Assembly: GCA_012512265.1 (NCBI GenBank)
Contig: JAAZEM010000055.1
Span: 1-47,420, forward strand
DNA: 47,420 nt
From: Armatimonadota bacterium
GTDB taxonomy: Bacteria > Armatimonadota > JAAZEB01
Direction of reading: 5' to 3'
Position 1 is the stretch's first letter. Each line of letters starts with the position of its first letter. Position numbers and translations under genes: made by a program. This document shows, piece after piece, positions 9,552 to 17,217 of the stretch. The notes under the pieces are model-generated. The model was not told the DNA's origin. It worked only from the letters and a program-made list of their open reading frames with translations, and searched no databases.

Positions 9552-10319
9552 ATGCTCCGATGCGGCAGCAGTGCCGCACCAGCGCGTGAAGCAGGCGCGC
9601 TGAAGACCGCCCGCGTGGCGGTGAGGAAGAGGGGCGCGCGATGCGCCAAGAGATGGAGATGGCGCGCGGCCGTGGTGATCGGAATGGCAGCCGTCAGCGT
9701 GCCGGGATGTGCCCCAAACGAGACTCTCCATAGGGAAAGGCCGCCCGTCAACCAGATACGCGCCGAGGTGCTTGCGGGCGGCCAGCCGCTTTCCGGGGTG
9801 ACGGTTGCGTTGGCCGGCACGGAGAGCCGCACGGAGACGACCGGCCCCAACGGAATCGCCGCGTTCGACGGCCTGCCGGCAGGCTCATTCACCGTCACCA
9901 TTTCGGGTTTCGACCAGAGCCGCTGGCGCTTCGTGCGCACGTCTACCCCCGTGACGCTCGGCGCCCCGATCGGTCAGGTTACGGTGCAATTTCGCGGCGA
10001 TCCCCTGCCCACAGGCGCGATTACGGGCCGGGTGACGGTGGGTGGCCGCCCCCTCTCGCAGCTTCAGGGAGAGAGTATCTCCCTCACGCTTGTGCCTCCC
10101 GAGGGCGATGAGGTCACCCGAACGCTTGCGGGAAGCGACGGCACGTTTGCGTTCACCGGGCTTCGGGAAGGCGAGTTCACCCTGCGCCTTGCGTACCGTG
10201 GCCAGACCAGAGCACTCACCGTGACGCTTGCCCGAGGCGAGCGCCGCATACTGAGCCTCGATCTCCTCTTGCCTGGCGGGGAGCGACGGTCCGCCGACGA
10301 TAGTGGCGTCCCTCGATAG
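9552..10319 (+). CDS. Lipoprotein with one copy of the same two-domain module
   Basis: 255 residues. ATG 9552 is chosen because ggaagggagg lies 8 bp upstream. This gives a long, very basic leader, then a hydrophobic helix and a good lipobox VPGC (Cys53). In-frame GTG codons at 9615 and 9621 are alternatives that would give a more normal signal length. The mature protein (NQIRAEVLAGGQPLSGVTV ... ISLTLVPPEGDEVTR) is one module homologous to both halves of the preceding lipoprotein, which indicates duplication. The function is unknown; an envelope-anchored beta-sandwich protein is the safe description. Confidence 0.75.
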   Translation: MLRCGSSAAPAREAGALKTARVAVRKRGARCAKRWRWRAAVVIGMAAVSVPGCAPNETLHRERPPVNQIRAEVLAGGQPLSGVTVALAGTESRTETTGPNGIAAFDGLPAGSFTVTISGFDQSRWRFVRTSTPVTLGAPIGQVTVQFRGDPLPTGAITGRVTVGGRPLSQLQGESISLTLVPPEGDEVTRTLAGSDGTFAFTGLREGEFTLRLAYRGQTRALTVTLARGERRILSLDLLLPGGERRSADDSGVPR

Positions 10320-10395
10320 GGGATGCTATCCCGGGCGGGTGTGGCTCACTCCAGGTGCGACCGGCGACCGGCAGATCGTCGGGGAGCGAAGAGGA

Positions 10396-10845
10396 TTACG
10401 GGTTGGCCGCCTGGAGGGCCTCCTCATACCGCTCGATCAGCCAATGGGGGATGCGGGTGGGCTTCATCCCGTCCAGGTGGACCAACGCCACGATCTGCCG
10501 GGCGGTTGCAGCGGGGCGGCCGTTGGCATGGATCTCCGTATCAAAGACCAGGCGTGCTTTCCGCGGGGTGACCCAGACGCGGCCGATGACGTGATCGCCG
10601 AAACGCACGGGGCTGAGGTAGTCGATAGTGATGGAGACGATGACGGGCGCGTAGCCGGCCGCCATCTGTTCGGTGAGGGGCCAGTAGCGGTCGCACCAGG
10701 CCGTGCGCAGGTCCTCCAGCCAGCGGATGTAGACCACGTTGTTGACGACGCCGAGGAGATCCGTGTCGTAAATGCGCACCGGCAACGGCATCTCGCAAGC
10801 GAGTGGTGGTCTGCAGGGGGTATGCTGGCTTGCAGCTTCACTCAT
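10396..10845 (-). CDS. Acyl-CoA thioesterase, 4-hydroxybenzoyl-CoA thioesterase (hotdog) family
   Basis: 149 residues. The start at 10845 follows a perfect ribosome site (aaggaggaaagccgc). The segment VRIYDTDLLGVVNNVVYIRWLEDLR matches the 4HBT active-site helix, with the expected Asp in YDTD (Asp27/Asp29), and is followed by ISITIDYLSPVRFGD. Such enzymes hydrolyse acyl-CoA thioesters in the cytoplasm; substrate choice cannot be read from sequence. Its start overlaps the last 8 bases of the hybrid kinase gene upstream, so the two are probably translationally coupled. Confidence 0.88.
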   Translation of the reverse strand: MSEAASQHTPCRPPLACEMPLPVRIYDTDLLGVVNNVVYIRWLEDLRTAWCDRYWPLTEQMAAGYAPVIVSITIDYLSPVRFGDHVIGRVWVTPRKARLVFDTEIHANGRPAATARQIVALVHLDGMKPTRIPHWLIERYEEALQAANP

Positions 10846-13279
10846 GCGGCTTTCCTCCTTCATTGATGTGGGCCACTGCCTCCCGTGGCCTGATGGTGCG
10901 CGCGATGAGCGTGTCGAGTTGCGCCGCGAGGAGATGCGGCCGGTACGGCTTCTGGAGGAAGCCCGAAAGGTCCCTTCCAGCAAATCGGCGAAGCGCTTCC
11001 TCCTCCGGATAGCCGCTTGTGAGGATGATAGGTACATCGCTGCGGAGGCCACGCAGGGCAGGCACCACTTCCTCGCCGCTCATGCGCGGCATCGCCAGGT
11101 CGAGCACCACCGCGTCGATCTCGTTCTGATGCTCGCGGAAGAGGTCGATTCCCTCAAGGCCGTCTGAAGCAGCGAGGACACGATACCCATAGCTGCGTAG
11201 CGCCATCATCGCCGTGTCGCGGATGCCGGCCTCATCGTCAATCACGAGGATGGTTCCGCTTGCCTGCCTCTCGCAAAGGAGAGGGATACCAACCTCTTGA
11301 ACGGGCGGAGACGCACCAGCACCCGGGATGAGGACGGTGACCGTTGTGCCGCGCCCCGGCGCGCTCTTGATGCCGATGGCACCGCGGTGAGCATGCACGA
11401 TCCCAAGAGCTGCCGCCAAGCCTAGCCCGCGCCCGGTGAACTTGGTGGTGAAGAAGGGCTCGAAGACGCGGGCTTGCGTGGCCTCGTCCATTCCACAGCC
11501 GTCGTCGGTGATGGTGAGCTGCACGTAGTTGCCCTCTGGCAGCTCGCCCGATTGGTGAAGCGGAGCCAGGAGCTGGCGTGTTGCATGGACTTGAGCGAGC
11601 CGGAGGGTGATGGTGCCTTCGCGCTCGCCAATCGCCTCGGCGGCATTGGAGACGAGGCTGACGAACAACTGGCGGATCTGCGCCGCGTCGGCGTGGATCG
11701 AAGGGATATCGGTTGAGATCTCCAGGGCGAGCGCCACCTTCTTGGGCGCGAGAGAACGGAGCAGATCGGCCATCCCCGACACCAGGCGCGCTGGGTCCAG
11801 CTGCTCGAGGGTGAAGCGCCCTTTCCCGGAGTAGGCGAGCATCTGGCTGGCCAGAGATGCGGCGCGCTCGGTACTCCGGATGATGCCCCGCAGCAGTTTC
11901 TGGGTGGAGTGGTCTTCCGGCAGGGCTATCCGGATCAGGTCGGTGTTGCTGAGGATCACCTGGAGCAGGTTGTTGAAATCGTGGGCGATGCCCCCGGCCA
12001 TCACCCCAAGGCTCTCCAGCTTCTGTGCCTGGAGCATACGTGCCTCTATCGCGCGCCTTGCCTTCTCGCCTTGTTTCTGCTCGGTGACGTCGCGCAGAAT
12101 GACGGCCTGCCCCAAAGGGTGCCCTCGCTCGGAGCGCAGCTCCGAGATCCGCACCTCCCAATACGCGGCGCGGTCCGGGGTGCCCACCGACACCACGATG
12201 GAGTTGGGGGGTGTCTCAGCGAGGATGGGGGCGAGCACCTGCGGAAACGCTTCGAGTATCTGGGTTGCGGGCTCGCCCACCGCCGCGGAGGGAGTCACTG
12301 AGAGCATGCGGGCGGCCGCCGGGTTGATGGCCGCGACCTGGCGCTCGTCATCAAGGACGAGGAGGCCGTCCTCCATCGCCTGAACGACCTGGTGGCACGC
12401 CACCGGCACGATCTCTAGTAGCCGGAAGCGAAGGACGGCGAGGGCGATGAGGAGCAGGCTGAGCGCCGTGATGGGGGGCATGAAGTCGATGGGCGGCAAC
12501 AGCGGAAGGCGCAGCACATAAGCGAGTGACCAGGCCAACGGTAGCACCGTGCCGATGATGAGGAGGAGTGCCTGCCGGCGGTAGACCGAGGCAGCGCGCC
12601 GGCTGGCCCAGGTCAGGAGAGTGAGCCCGCAGAGAGTGATGAGGTAAGAGTAGACGCTGGCGAGAGAAAACCACGGCCCGTAGGTTTTTCCTAGAAAGCC
12701 AAGCCCCTCTGCTGGCTCGATGAAGAGGTCGCGTCGCATGAGCAGGTGGTAGTCGTTAGTCCACGCCAGGATCACAGTGATGAGGGGGACCGCGCTGATG
12801 AGCAGGATGCGGCTGGGTGCGAGCCATCGCTGGAAGCCAACGTACTGGAAGACCATGGTCAGATAGGCGATGGGGATCAACTGGTATCCCAGGTACTGGA
12901 TGTTGACCCAGAACTCCTTGCACTCGATGCGGGGGACGATGGCTTCCAGGGCACTGGCTGCGGCGAGGAGAGCTACGAGAGAGACGAGAACGAGGAGTGA
13001 CGGCGCGCATCGCTGTGTCCGCCGCTTCCATGCCATTCCCATCATGCCGATGGCGATCGCGATGGCGAGTCCCAGAAGGACCAGGTAAACGGTACCAAGG
13101 GGGGTTGGATTAACGCTTTGAACTCGACCTGAGGGGTAGGGACTGCAATGGGCCGTGTGCGTGGCGAGGGAACCTGCGACCAGAAGGATAGGGATGCGGT
13201 ATCGGCACTGCGCGCCTAAGATCAAATTAACAGGGAAGCGGCCACAAGCCAGAACTTCGGCCCGAGAACAAAACGACAT
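10838..13279 (-). CDS. Hybrid histidine kinase: 7TM sensor, PAS, HisKA, HATPase, C-terminal receiver
   Basis: 813 residues from ATG 13279, which has gggag 5 bp upstream. A longer frame reaching into the tRNA gene is rejected. Seven hydrophobic helices (about 58-288) match the histidine-kinase N-terminal 7TM type. They are followed by a PAS domain (297-398), an H-box with phospho-His433 (GGIAHDFNNLL), an HATPase with DDGCGMD and GRGLGLA (523-653), and a receiver domain with Asp727 (VVLDLAMPRMSG). It is membrane-bound and should autophosphorylate and pass phosphate to its own receiver. No separate response regulator is adjacent. The first 57 residues are unusual and could in part be untranslated. 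Confidence 0.9.
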   Translation of the reverse strand: MSFCSRAEVLACGRFPVNLILGAQCRYRIPILLVAGSLATHTAHCSPYPSGRVQSVNPTPLGTVYLVLLGLAIAIAIGMMGMAWKRRTQRCAPSLLVLVSLVALLAAASALEAIVPRIECKEFWVNIQYLGYQLIPIAYLTMVFQYVGFQRWLAPSRILLISAVPLITVILAWTNDYHLLMRRDLFIEPAEGLGFLGKTYGPWFSLASVYSYLITLCGLTLLTWASRRAASVYRRQALLLIIGTVLPLAWSLAYVLRLPLLPPIDFMPPITALSLLLIALAVLRFRLLEIVPVACHQVVQAMEDGLLVLDDERQVAAINPAAARMLSVTPSAAVGEPATQILEAFPQVLAPILAETPPNSIVVSVGTPDRAAYWEVRISELRSERGHPLGQAVILRDVTEQKQGEKARRAIEARMLQAQKLESLGVMAGGIAHDFNNLLQVILSNTDLIRIALPEDHSTQKLLRGIIRSTERAASLASQMLAYSGKGRFTLEQLDPARLVSGMADLLRSLAPKKVALALEISTDIPSIHADAAQIRQLFVSLVSNAAEAIGEREGTITLRLAQVHATRQLLAPLHQSGELPEGNYVQLTITDDGCGMDEATQARVFEPFFTTKFTGRGLGLAAALGIVHAHRGAIGIKSAPGRGTTVTVLIPGAGASPPVQEVGIPLLCERQASGTILVIDDEAGIRDTAMMALRSYGYRVLAASDGLEGIDLFREHQNEIDAVVLDLAMPRMSGEEVVPALRGLRSDVPIILTSGYPEEEALRRFAGRDLSGFLQKPYRPHLLAAQLDTLIARTIRPREAVAHINEGGKPHE

Positions 13280-13341
13280 TACCGCTCCCTGTCTAAGACA
13301 GGAGGATGGGTAGTTGCCTCCAGCATCTATTAGAGAGAGAA

Positions 13342-13418
13342 TGGTGGGCGGTACAGGACTCGAACCTGTGACCTCTTGCGTGTCATGCAAGCGCTCTAAC
13401 CAACTGGGCTAACCGCCC
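13342..13418 (-). tRNA. tRNA-Val(GAC)
   Basis: The minus strand folds into a full cloverleaf. The acceptor is GGGCGGT/ACCGCCC, the anticodon stem is CTTGC/GCAAG with loop ATGACAC (anticodon GAC, valine), and the T arm is ACAGG-TTCGAGT-CCTGT. The discriminator A and CCA are encoded at 13345-13342. A near-consensus promoter lies just upstream (13432-13460). Confidence 0.97.
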
Positions 13419-13431
13419 GCCAACCATGCAC

Positions 13432-13460
13432 ATTATAGCGTGATACCCCATTTTTGTCAA
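13432..13460 (-). promoter_or_regulatory. Promoter of tRNA-Val (TTGACA-17-TATAAT)
   Basis: On the minus strand, TTGACA (13460-13455) and TATAAT (13437-13432) are both perfect and 17 bp apart. Transcription would begin a few bases before the tRNA. The hybrid kinase start is only 62 bp beyond the tRNA on the same strand, with a short hairpin (cctgtc/gacagg, 13290-13304) between, so read-through is possible. Confidence 0.85.
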
Positions 13461-13668
13461 CCCCAGATCGAAGTCATATTTCATTGCAATCCCATCCGAA
13501 AGGGTGTGGGATTTGTCCCGGCACTCGCCAAATCGGTGCGAGCGCCGAGACCATGATCCGTGGTCGATACACCGCGAAGGGGGAGTGTGGTCCGATGCCG
13601 AACCGAATGAGGGAATGCCTCAGACGCGCACCAGACAGCCGTGCGTGGAGAGGTATCGCTCTGGGGGA

Positions 13669-13697
13669 TGGACAATCGCCGCGGGGTGGGGTACAAT
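13669..13697 (+). promoter_or_regulatory. Promoter (TGGACA-17-TACAAT) before the 345-residue protein
   Basis: TGGACA at 13669-13674 and TACAAT at 13692-13697 are separated by 17 bp. Initiation near 13704 would leave a leader of about 13 nt before ATG 13717. This argues against the in-frame ATGs at 13696 and 13705 as starts. Confidence 0.7.
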
Positions 13698-13716
13698 GAG
13701 AGGGATGAGGACGGCA

Positions 13717-14754
13717 ATGCACAGCAAGTGGACCCGAGTCACGAAGCGCGGCACACTACACTGCAACGAAACGTGGGAGGGCGACCGGCGCCGGACGACT
13801 CTCCAGCTTGCTGCTCCCGGACAAGAACCCGTCACTCCCGACCTGGTCCTCTGGGCTGATTCCGACCACGGCGTCGTCGTCTGCCAGCAGGTCGTGCTCC
13901 CGGACGCGCCCGCCCACGTGATGGCCGATACGCTGCGCCGCGCCATTGACCATCCGGCGCCCGGCGGGGGGCCCCCCAGGCAGCCGCGCTGCATCCGCGT
14001 GAACCGCCAGGAGATTGCCGAAGCGGTCCGTCCAGTCACGGATCCTCTGGGCATTCGCGTGGAGGTCACGGATACACTCCCCCTTGCTGATGACGTGTTT
14101 CGCGCTTTCGAGGTGCAGTTTGGCTCGCCGGCGGATCAGGGCTATCTGGACGTATCGGAGGTCCCGGAGGCAGCCCTGGCTGAACTCTTCGATGCAGCCG
14201 CCGCCTTCTACAAGGCGAGGCCGTGGAAAGAGCTGATGGATGGCGACCCGGTGCTCCTCGAATGCGCTGATTGGACGCCACCCTATCGCTACGCGGTCGT
14301 GCTCGGCGCCGGAGGCAGTGTGAAAGGCGTGGCGATCTACGAGTCGCTGAAACACTTCGAGCGCCTGGCGCTCCTTCCACCGGATGATCCGCGTGCAGAG
14401 GAAGAGGCCGCTGGTATCCCGGTGCTGGCGCTTCTCTTCACGCCCCTCAAGGAGCTGGGGCAACGCCGGGCTGACGAGGTCACCCGGCATGGCTGGAAAA
14501 TCGCCTCGCGCAACGCCTACCCGCTCATCGTCGGAACCGGTCGCGGGCGGGAATCGCAGTGGCCCACGCCTGGGGAAGTGCGCAGGCTCATCGCGGCGCT
14601 GCGCCTGCTACCTTCCTATGCAAGGCTGCTCTCGCGACAGTGCTGGCTGGCCGACGGCCAGCAGATGCTCACACGGAGCTATACGGTGAAAGTGGGCGAT
14701 GAGGAGCGCGAAGTGACCGCCACCTTTCCTCCGCTGCGTCGGCCTCTCCGCTAA
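13717..14754 (+). CDS. Conserved protein of unknown function
   Basis: 345 residues from ATG 13717, chosen for the gagga ribosome site 5 bp upstream and a promoter that ends just before it. No signal peptide or membrane helix is seen, so it is probably cytoplasmic. The N-terminal third is beta-rich and acidic (LVLWADSDHGVVVCQQVVLP). The middle contains FYKARPWKELMDGDPVLLECADW and RYAVVLGAGGSVKGVAIYESL, which recall the FY-x(3)-PW segment of some DUF6930-like proteins with a paired domain after it. I cannot assign a function. It stands alone between its own promoter and the repeat element at 14772-14880. Confidence 0.7.
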   Translation: MHSKWTRVTKRGTLHCNETWEGDRRRTTLQLAAPGQEPVTPDLVLWADSDHGVVVCQQVVLPDAPAHVMADTLRRAIDHPAPGGGPPRQPRCIRVNRQEIAEAVRPVTDPLGIRVEVTDTLPLADDVFRAFEVQFGSPADQGYLDVSEVPEAALAELFDAAAAFYKARPWKELMDGDPVLLECADWTPPYRYAVVLGAGGSVKGVAIYESLKHFERLALLPPDDPRAEEEAAGIPVLALLFTPLKELGQRRADEVTRHGWKIASRNAYPLIVGTGRGRESQWPTPGEVRRLIAALRLLPSYARLLSRQCWLADGQQMLTRSYTVKVGDEEREVTATFPPLRRPLR

Positions 14755-14771
14755 CTGCAGAGCTCGCGCCC

Positions 14772-14880
14772 TGGGATTCCGATATAAGAAGAGGGCCGCC
14801 CGCACGCGCGGTGATTTATCGCCGCGCGCCGGGTTGCGCCCTGCCTCTGAGGCTTGGGATTCCCTATTTCGGAATCCCAG
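14772..14880. repeat. 109-bp inverted-repeat element (copy B), opposite orientation to 7600-7821
   Basis: The ends tgggattccgatataag (14772-14788) and its imperfect complement (ending 14880) form terminal inverted repeats. The core 14806-14855 is the reverse complement of the core at 7617-7666 with only a few changes. The inner hairpin gcgcggtgatttatcgccgcgc... keeps its stem: the one central pair that differs is a T-G wobble here and C-A in copy A when each is read in its own gene-strand sense. It begins 18 bp after the upstream stop and may serve as its terminator. Confidence 0.65.
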
Positions 14881-14897
14881 GCTCGCGCCCCCTCGAG

Positions 14898-14926
14898 TTT
14901 ACAATCGGGACGAGAGGGGGTATAAT
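14898..14926 (+). promoter_or_regulatory. Promoter (TTTACA-17-TATAAT) for the ferritin-like cargo gene
   Basis: TTTACA at 14898-14903 and a perfect TATAAT at 14921-14926 are 17 bp apart. Initiation near 14933 predicts an untranslated leader of about 160 nt before ATG 15096, unusually long for this window. The promoter lies 17 bp beyond repeat copy B. Confidence 0.82.
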
Positions 14927-14932
14927 GCCTTA

Positions 14933-15095
14933 AGGGGTGTCCTCCATGCGCCTGTACCTCTGCCGTGCAGGGGAAGCGCATCGGTGCGGGCATCCAAGCG
15001 TGCGTCGCTCCTGTCGTCAGTGACGCGGGCGCCTGCCCATATCACCACTGTCGAGAAAACGCATGGGAGAGCGACGCCGGGGGAGGAGTCACCGC
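14933..15095 (+). promoter_or_regulatory. Long, probably structured 5' leader of the ferritin-like gene
   Basis: No frame here looks coding. gcgtcgctc at 15002-15010 and gagcgacgc at 15069-15077 are exact complements and could close a 58-nt domain. That domain would end 4 nt before the ribosome site (ggagg, 15082-15086). No known riboswitch consensus was recognised, so regulation by this RNA is a hypothesis. Confidence 0.4.
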
Positions 15096-15494
15096 ATGCC
15101 CGAGTTTACCAACCCTTTCATTGGAACGGTTCCCCGCCAGATGACGCACGAAGAGTTGGTGCGTGCCATCATGCTCAACATCTCGGCGGAATTTGAGGCG
15201 GTCCATCTCTACCTGGCCCACCGAGACGCCACGACCAACGAGGATGCGCGCAAGGTCCTGTATGACATTGCTCTCGAGGAATTGGTCCATGTAGGCGAGT
15301 TCACCAGTCTCCTCTACCGATTGGATCCGGTCTCCGCGCAGAAAGTCGAGGAAGGGATCGAGGAAGTCCGCGAGCTCCTCGATAGCAAAGCGCCTGCCGA
15401 GGCATCCGCTGGCGCAGAGGCCGCGGAGGGCACGGAAAGCGCCGATGCGGGCCGTCGCCTCACCGTTGGCAGCTTGCTGGGGAAAGAGGGCTAA
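15096..15494 (+). CDS. Encapsulated ferritin-like protein (EncFtn) with C-terminal encapsulin loading peptide
   Basis: 132 residues from ATG 15096 (gggggaggag upstream). Two long helices contain Glu32, Glu34, His37, Tyr39 and Glu61-Glu62-x-x-His65 (ISAEFEAVHLYLAH; ALEELVHVGEF). As I recall, the Rhodospirillum rubrum encapsulated ferritin uses Glu32, Tyr39, Glu62 and His65 in its intersubunit ferroxidase site, and these line up. The N-terminus also resembles the ferritin-like part fused to the Pyrococcus encapsulin. After an Ala/Glu-rich linker (about 97-118) comes LTVGSLLG (122-129), the classic cargo-loading peptide for an encapsulin shell. It should oxidise Fe(II) inside a protein nanocompartment. 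No shell gene is in the window. Confidence 0.88.
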   Translation: MPEFTNPFIGTVPRQMTHEELVRAIMLNISAEFEAVHLYLAHRDATTNEDARKVLYDIALEELVHVGEFTSLLYRLDPVSAQKVEEGIEEVRELLDSKAPAEASAGAEAAEGTESADAGRRLTVGSLLGKEG

Positions 15495-15654
15495 GAGCGA
15501 TCGCGCTCCGTTTTGATGCACGGGCGGCGAGGGTATACCGTTGGCGTGGATCTCGCGGCCGGGTCTAACGCTGGATGACCGGCCGCGGAGTGACGCCATG
15601 GCATGAGGCGACGCCGGTTGCGCCGGCAGTCTGCCTTGCTCAGCGCATGGGTGG

Positions 15655-16437
15655 TTGGGGGAGAGGGTGGCAAGCGAGGATGCCCGATGGTTGCTGCGCT
15701 GCGCTGCGGGACATCGTGACGGCCACCTCTGGTGGTGGGCCCTCGCCGCCTTCGTGCTCCTGCTGGTCCTATGGAATAGCTGGGAGGCTCCACAGGGCGA
15801 AGGGGGCCTTCAGCCTTCAGATACGACGCGCGGCGCAGCGACGGCATGGGGGGCCTTCACCGGCGTCGCTGCAACCGTGGGCGACGTTACCGCGGCGCCG
15901 CACTCCTTCCTTGGCGTAATTGTGACCGTGAGCGGCGAGGTGAGCCGCGTCATTGACGCCCGCGCGTTCACCCTCGGCGGCAAGATGTTCGGATGCCCCG
16001 AGTTACTCGTCATCGCCGCCAGCCCAATTCCTGGCATTCAGGAGCGGCCTCCCCAGACGCCCCTCTTGGCGGGCGATCTGGTGCTCGTCACCGGCCCAGT
16101 TCACAGCTTCAACCGGGTTCATTTCGAACGCGAGGCGGGAGTCGTCCTGGGGAAGGCTCGGTTCGCGGGATGGAGCGGCCGGCCAGCGATCCTCGCTCTC
16201 GATGTGCGGGTCACGCCACGCCTCTTGCCAGTGCCGGGCACGCTGCCCGCTGCGCCGGCGACGGGCGCAGCGCCTCCCATAGGGAGTGCGCCCGCCCTGC
16301 CCGCGAGTCCGGTGCCGTCCCCTCCGGCGATGGGCTATATTCCGGAGCCTCCTGGGAACGCGCCTGCTGTGCCCTCGACGCCTGCTTTTCCCGGCATGGG
16401 TGCCCCACCGGGTTTGACCGGCCCGCCAAATGGGTAA
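15655..16437 (+). CDS. Membrane-anchored protein of unknown function with proline-rich tail
   Basis: About 260 residues. A single membrane helix (WWWALAAFVLLLVLW, about 26-40) follows a short cytoplasmic N-terminus. Next comes a beta-rich domain (about 65-190) with FLGVIVTVSGEVSRVIDARAFTLGG and LLAGDLVLVTGPVHSF, a pattern that recalls an OB-fold barrel. The last 70 residues are rich in Pro, Ala and Gly. The start is uncertain: TTG 15655, or GTG 15667 with gggga just upstream. It lies between the ferritin cargo gene and the cis-prenyltransferase on the same strand; no functional link is evident. Confidence 0.65.
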   Translation: MGERVASEDARWLLRCAAGHRDGHLWWWALAAFVLLLVLWNSWEAPQGEGGLQPSDTTRGAATAWGAFTGVAATVGDVTAAPHSFLGVIVTVSGEVSRVIDARAFTLGGKMFGCPELLVIAASPIPGIQERPPQTPLLAGDLVLVTGPVHSFNRVHFEREAGVVLGKARFAGWSGRPAILALDVRVTPRLLPVPGTLPAAPATGAAPPIGSAPALPASPVPSPPAMGYIPEPPGNAPAVPSTPAFPGMGAPPGLTGPPNG

Positions 16438-16540
16438 CTCTGCTCCGCATCATGCCGCTCGGATGCGGTGGGAGCCGTTCACTCCATCCCGGAATGGGAT
16501 CCCCCGCCTTCTCCCCGGATCCGCGGCGTGGGAGGAGGGC

Positions 16541-17203
16541 ATGGGTTCAAAACAGTTCGCGCGCCTACCCAGGCACGTCGGCTTCATACCGGATGGCAAT
16601 CGGCGTTGGGCAGAACAACGCGGCCTGCCCCGGAGCGAGGGGTATGCTGCCGGAATTGAGCCGGGTTTGCTCCTTCTTGACGAGTGTGCGCGCCTCGGCA
16701 TCGCGGAAGTCTCGATCTACGGATTCACCCAGGAGAATACGCGCCGCCCGAAGGAGCAGACCCAGGCGTTTCGGGCTGCGTGTGTCGAGTTTGCCCTGCG
16801 TGCCGCGGCCCGTGGCGTCGCCCTGCGCGTTCTGGGAGATGCCACATCTCCCGTCTTTCCTCCAGAGCTGATTCCTTACGCCGAGCGGCGAGTGGGGCCA
16901 GGACCCCTGCGGGTCAACCTCCTGGTGAATTACGGCTGGGCCTGGGATCTGGAGAACGCCTTGCGCCATGGCGCCAGCGCGGGCCGAAGGGACGTGATGC
17001 AGTGCCTGGCATCGGCGGATGCCTCGCGCCTCGATCTGGTTGTGCGCTGGGGAGGGCGATGCCGCTTGAGCGGTTTCCTCCCAGTGCAGTCGGTCTACGC
17101 CGATCTTTATGTGGTCGATGCCCTATGGCCCGATTTCCAGATCGAGCAGTTTCATGAGGCGCTGCGCTGGCACGCTCGCCAGGATGTCACCCTCGGCGGG
17201 TGA
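16541..17203 (+). CDS. Divergent cis-prenyltransferase (undecaprenyl diphosphate synthase family)
   Basis: 220 residues from ATG 16541, after gtgggaggagggc. Family motifs are clear: HVGFIPDGNRRWA with catalytic Asp18, YGFTQENTRRP, VNLLVNYG and WPDF near the end. Two hallmark positions differ. The RxxGHxxG histidine is Tyr35 (SEGYAAG), and RTGGExRxSNF reads RWGGRCRLSGF, so the magnesium-binding Glu (Glu213 in E. coli) is Arg173. The protein is also about 30 residues shorter than the E. coli enzyme. I recall a sub-branch with the same RWGG and DVTLGG tail. It may make a different chain length, use another partner, or have lost chain elongation. An L,D-transpeptidase gene converges 14 bp downstream. 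Confidence 0.85.
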   Translation: MGSKQFARLPRHVGFIPDGNRRWAEQRGLPRSEGYAAGIEPGLLLLDECARLGIAEVSIYGFTQENTRRPKEQTQAFRAACVEFALRAAARGVALRVLGDATSPVFPPELIPYAERRVGPGPLRVNLLVNYGWAWDLENALRHGASAGRRDVMQCLASADASRLDLVVRWGGRCRLSGFLPVQSVYADLYVVDALWPDFQIEQFHEALRWHARQDVTLGG

Positions 17204-17217
17204 GACACGCGCCAGCC

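Noticed and set aside
13280..13390. N-terminal extension of the hybrid kinase into the tRNA gene (MHDTQEVTGSSPVPPT...)
   Set aside because: This is the well-known false peptide read from tRNA T-arm sequence; the next in-frame ATG at 13279 has a ribosome site.
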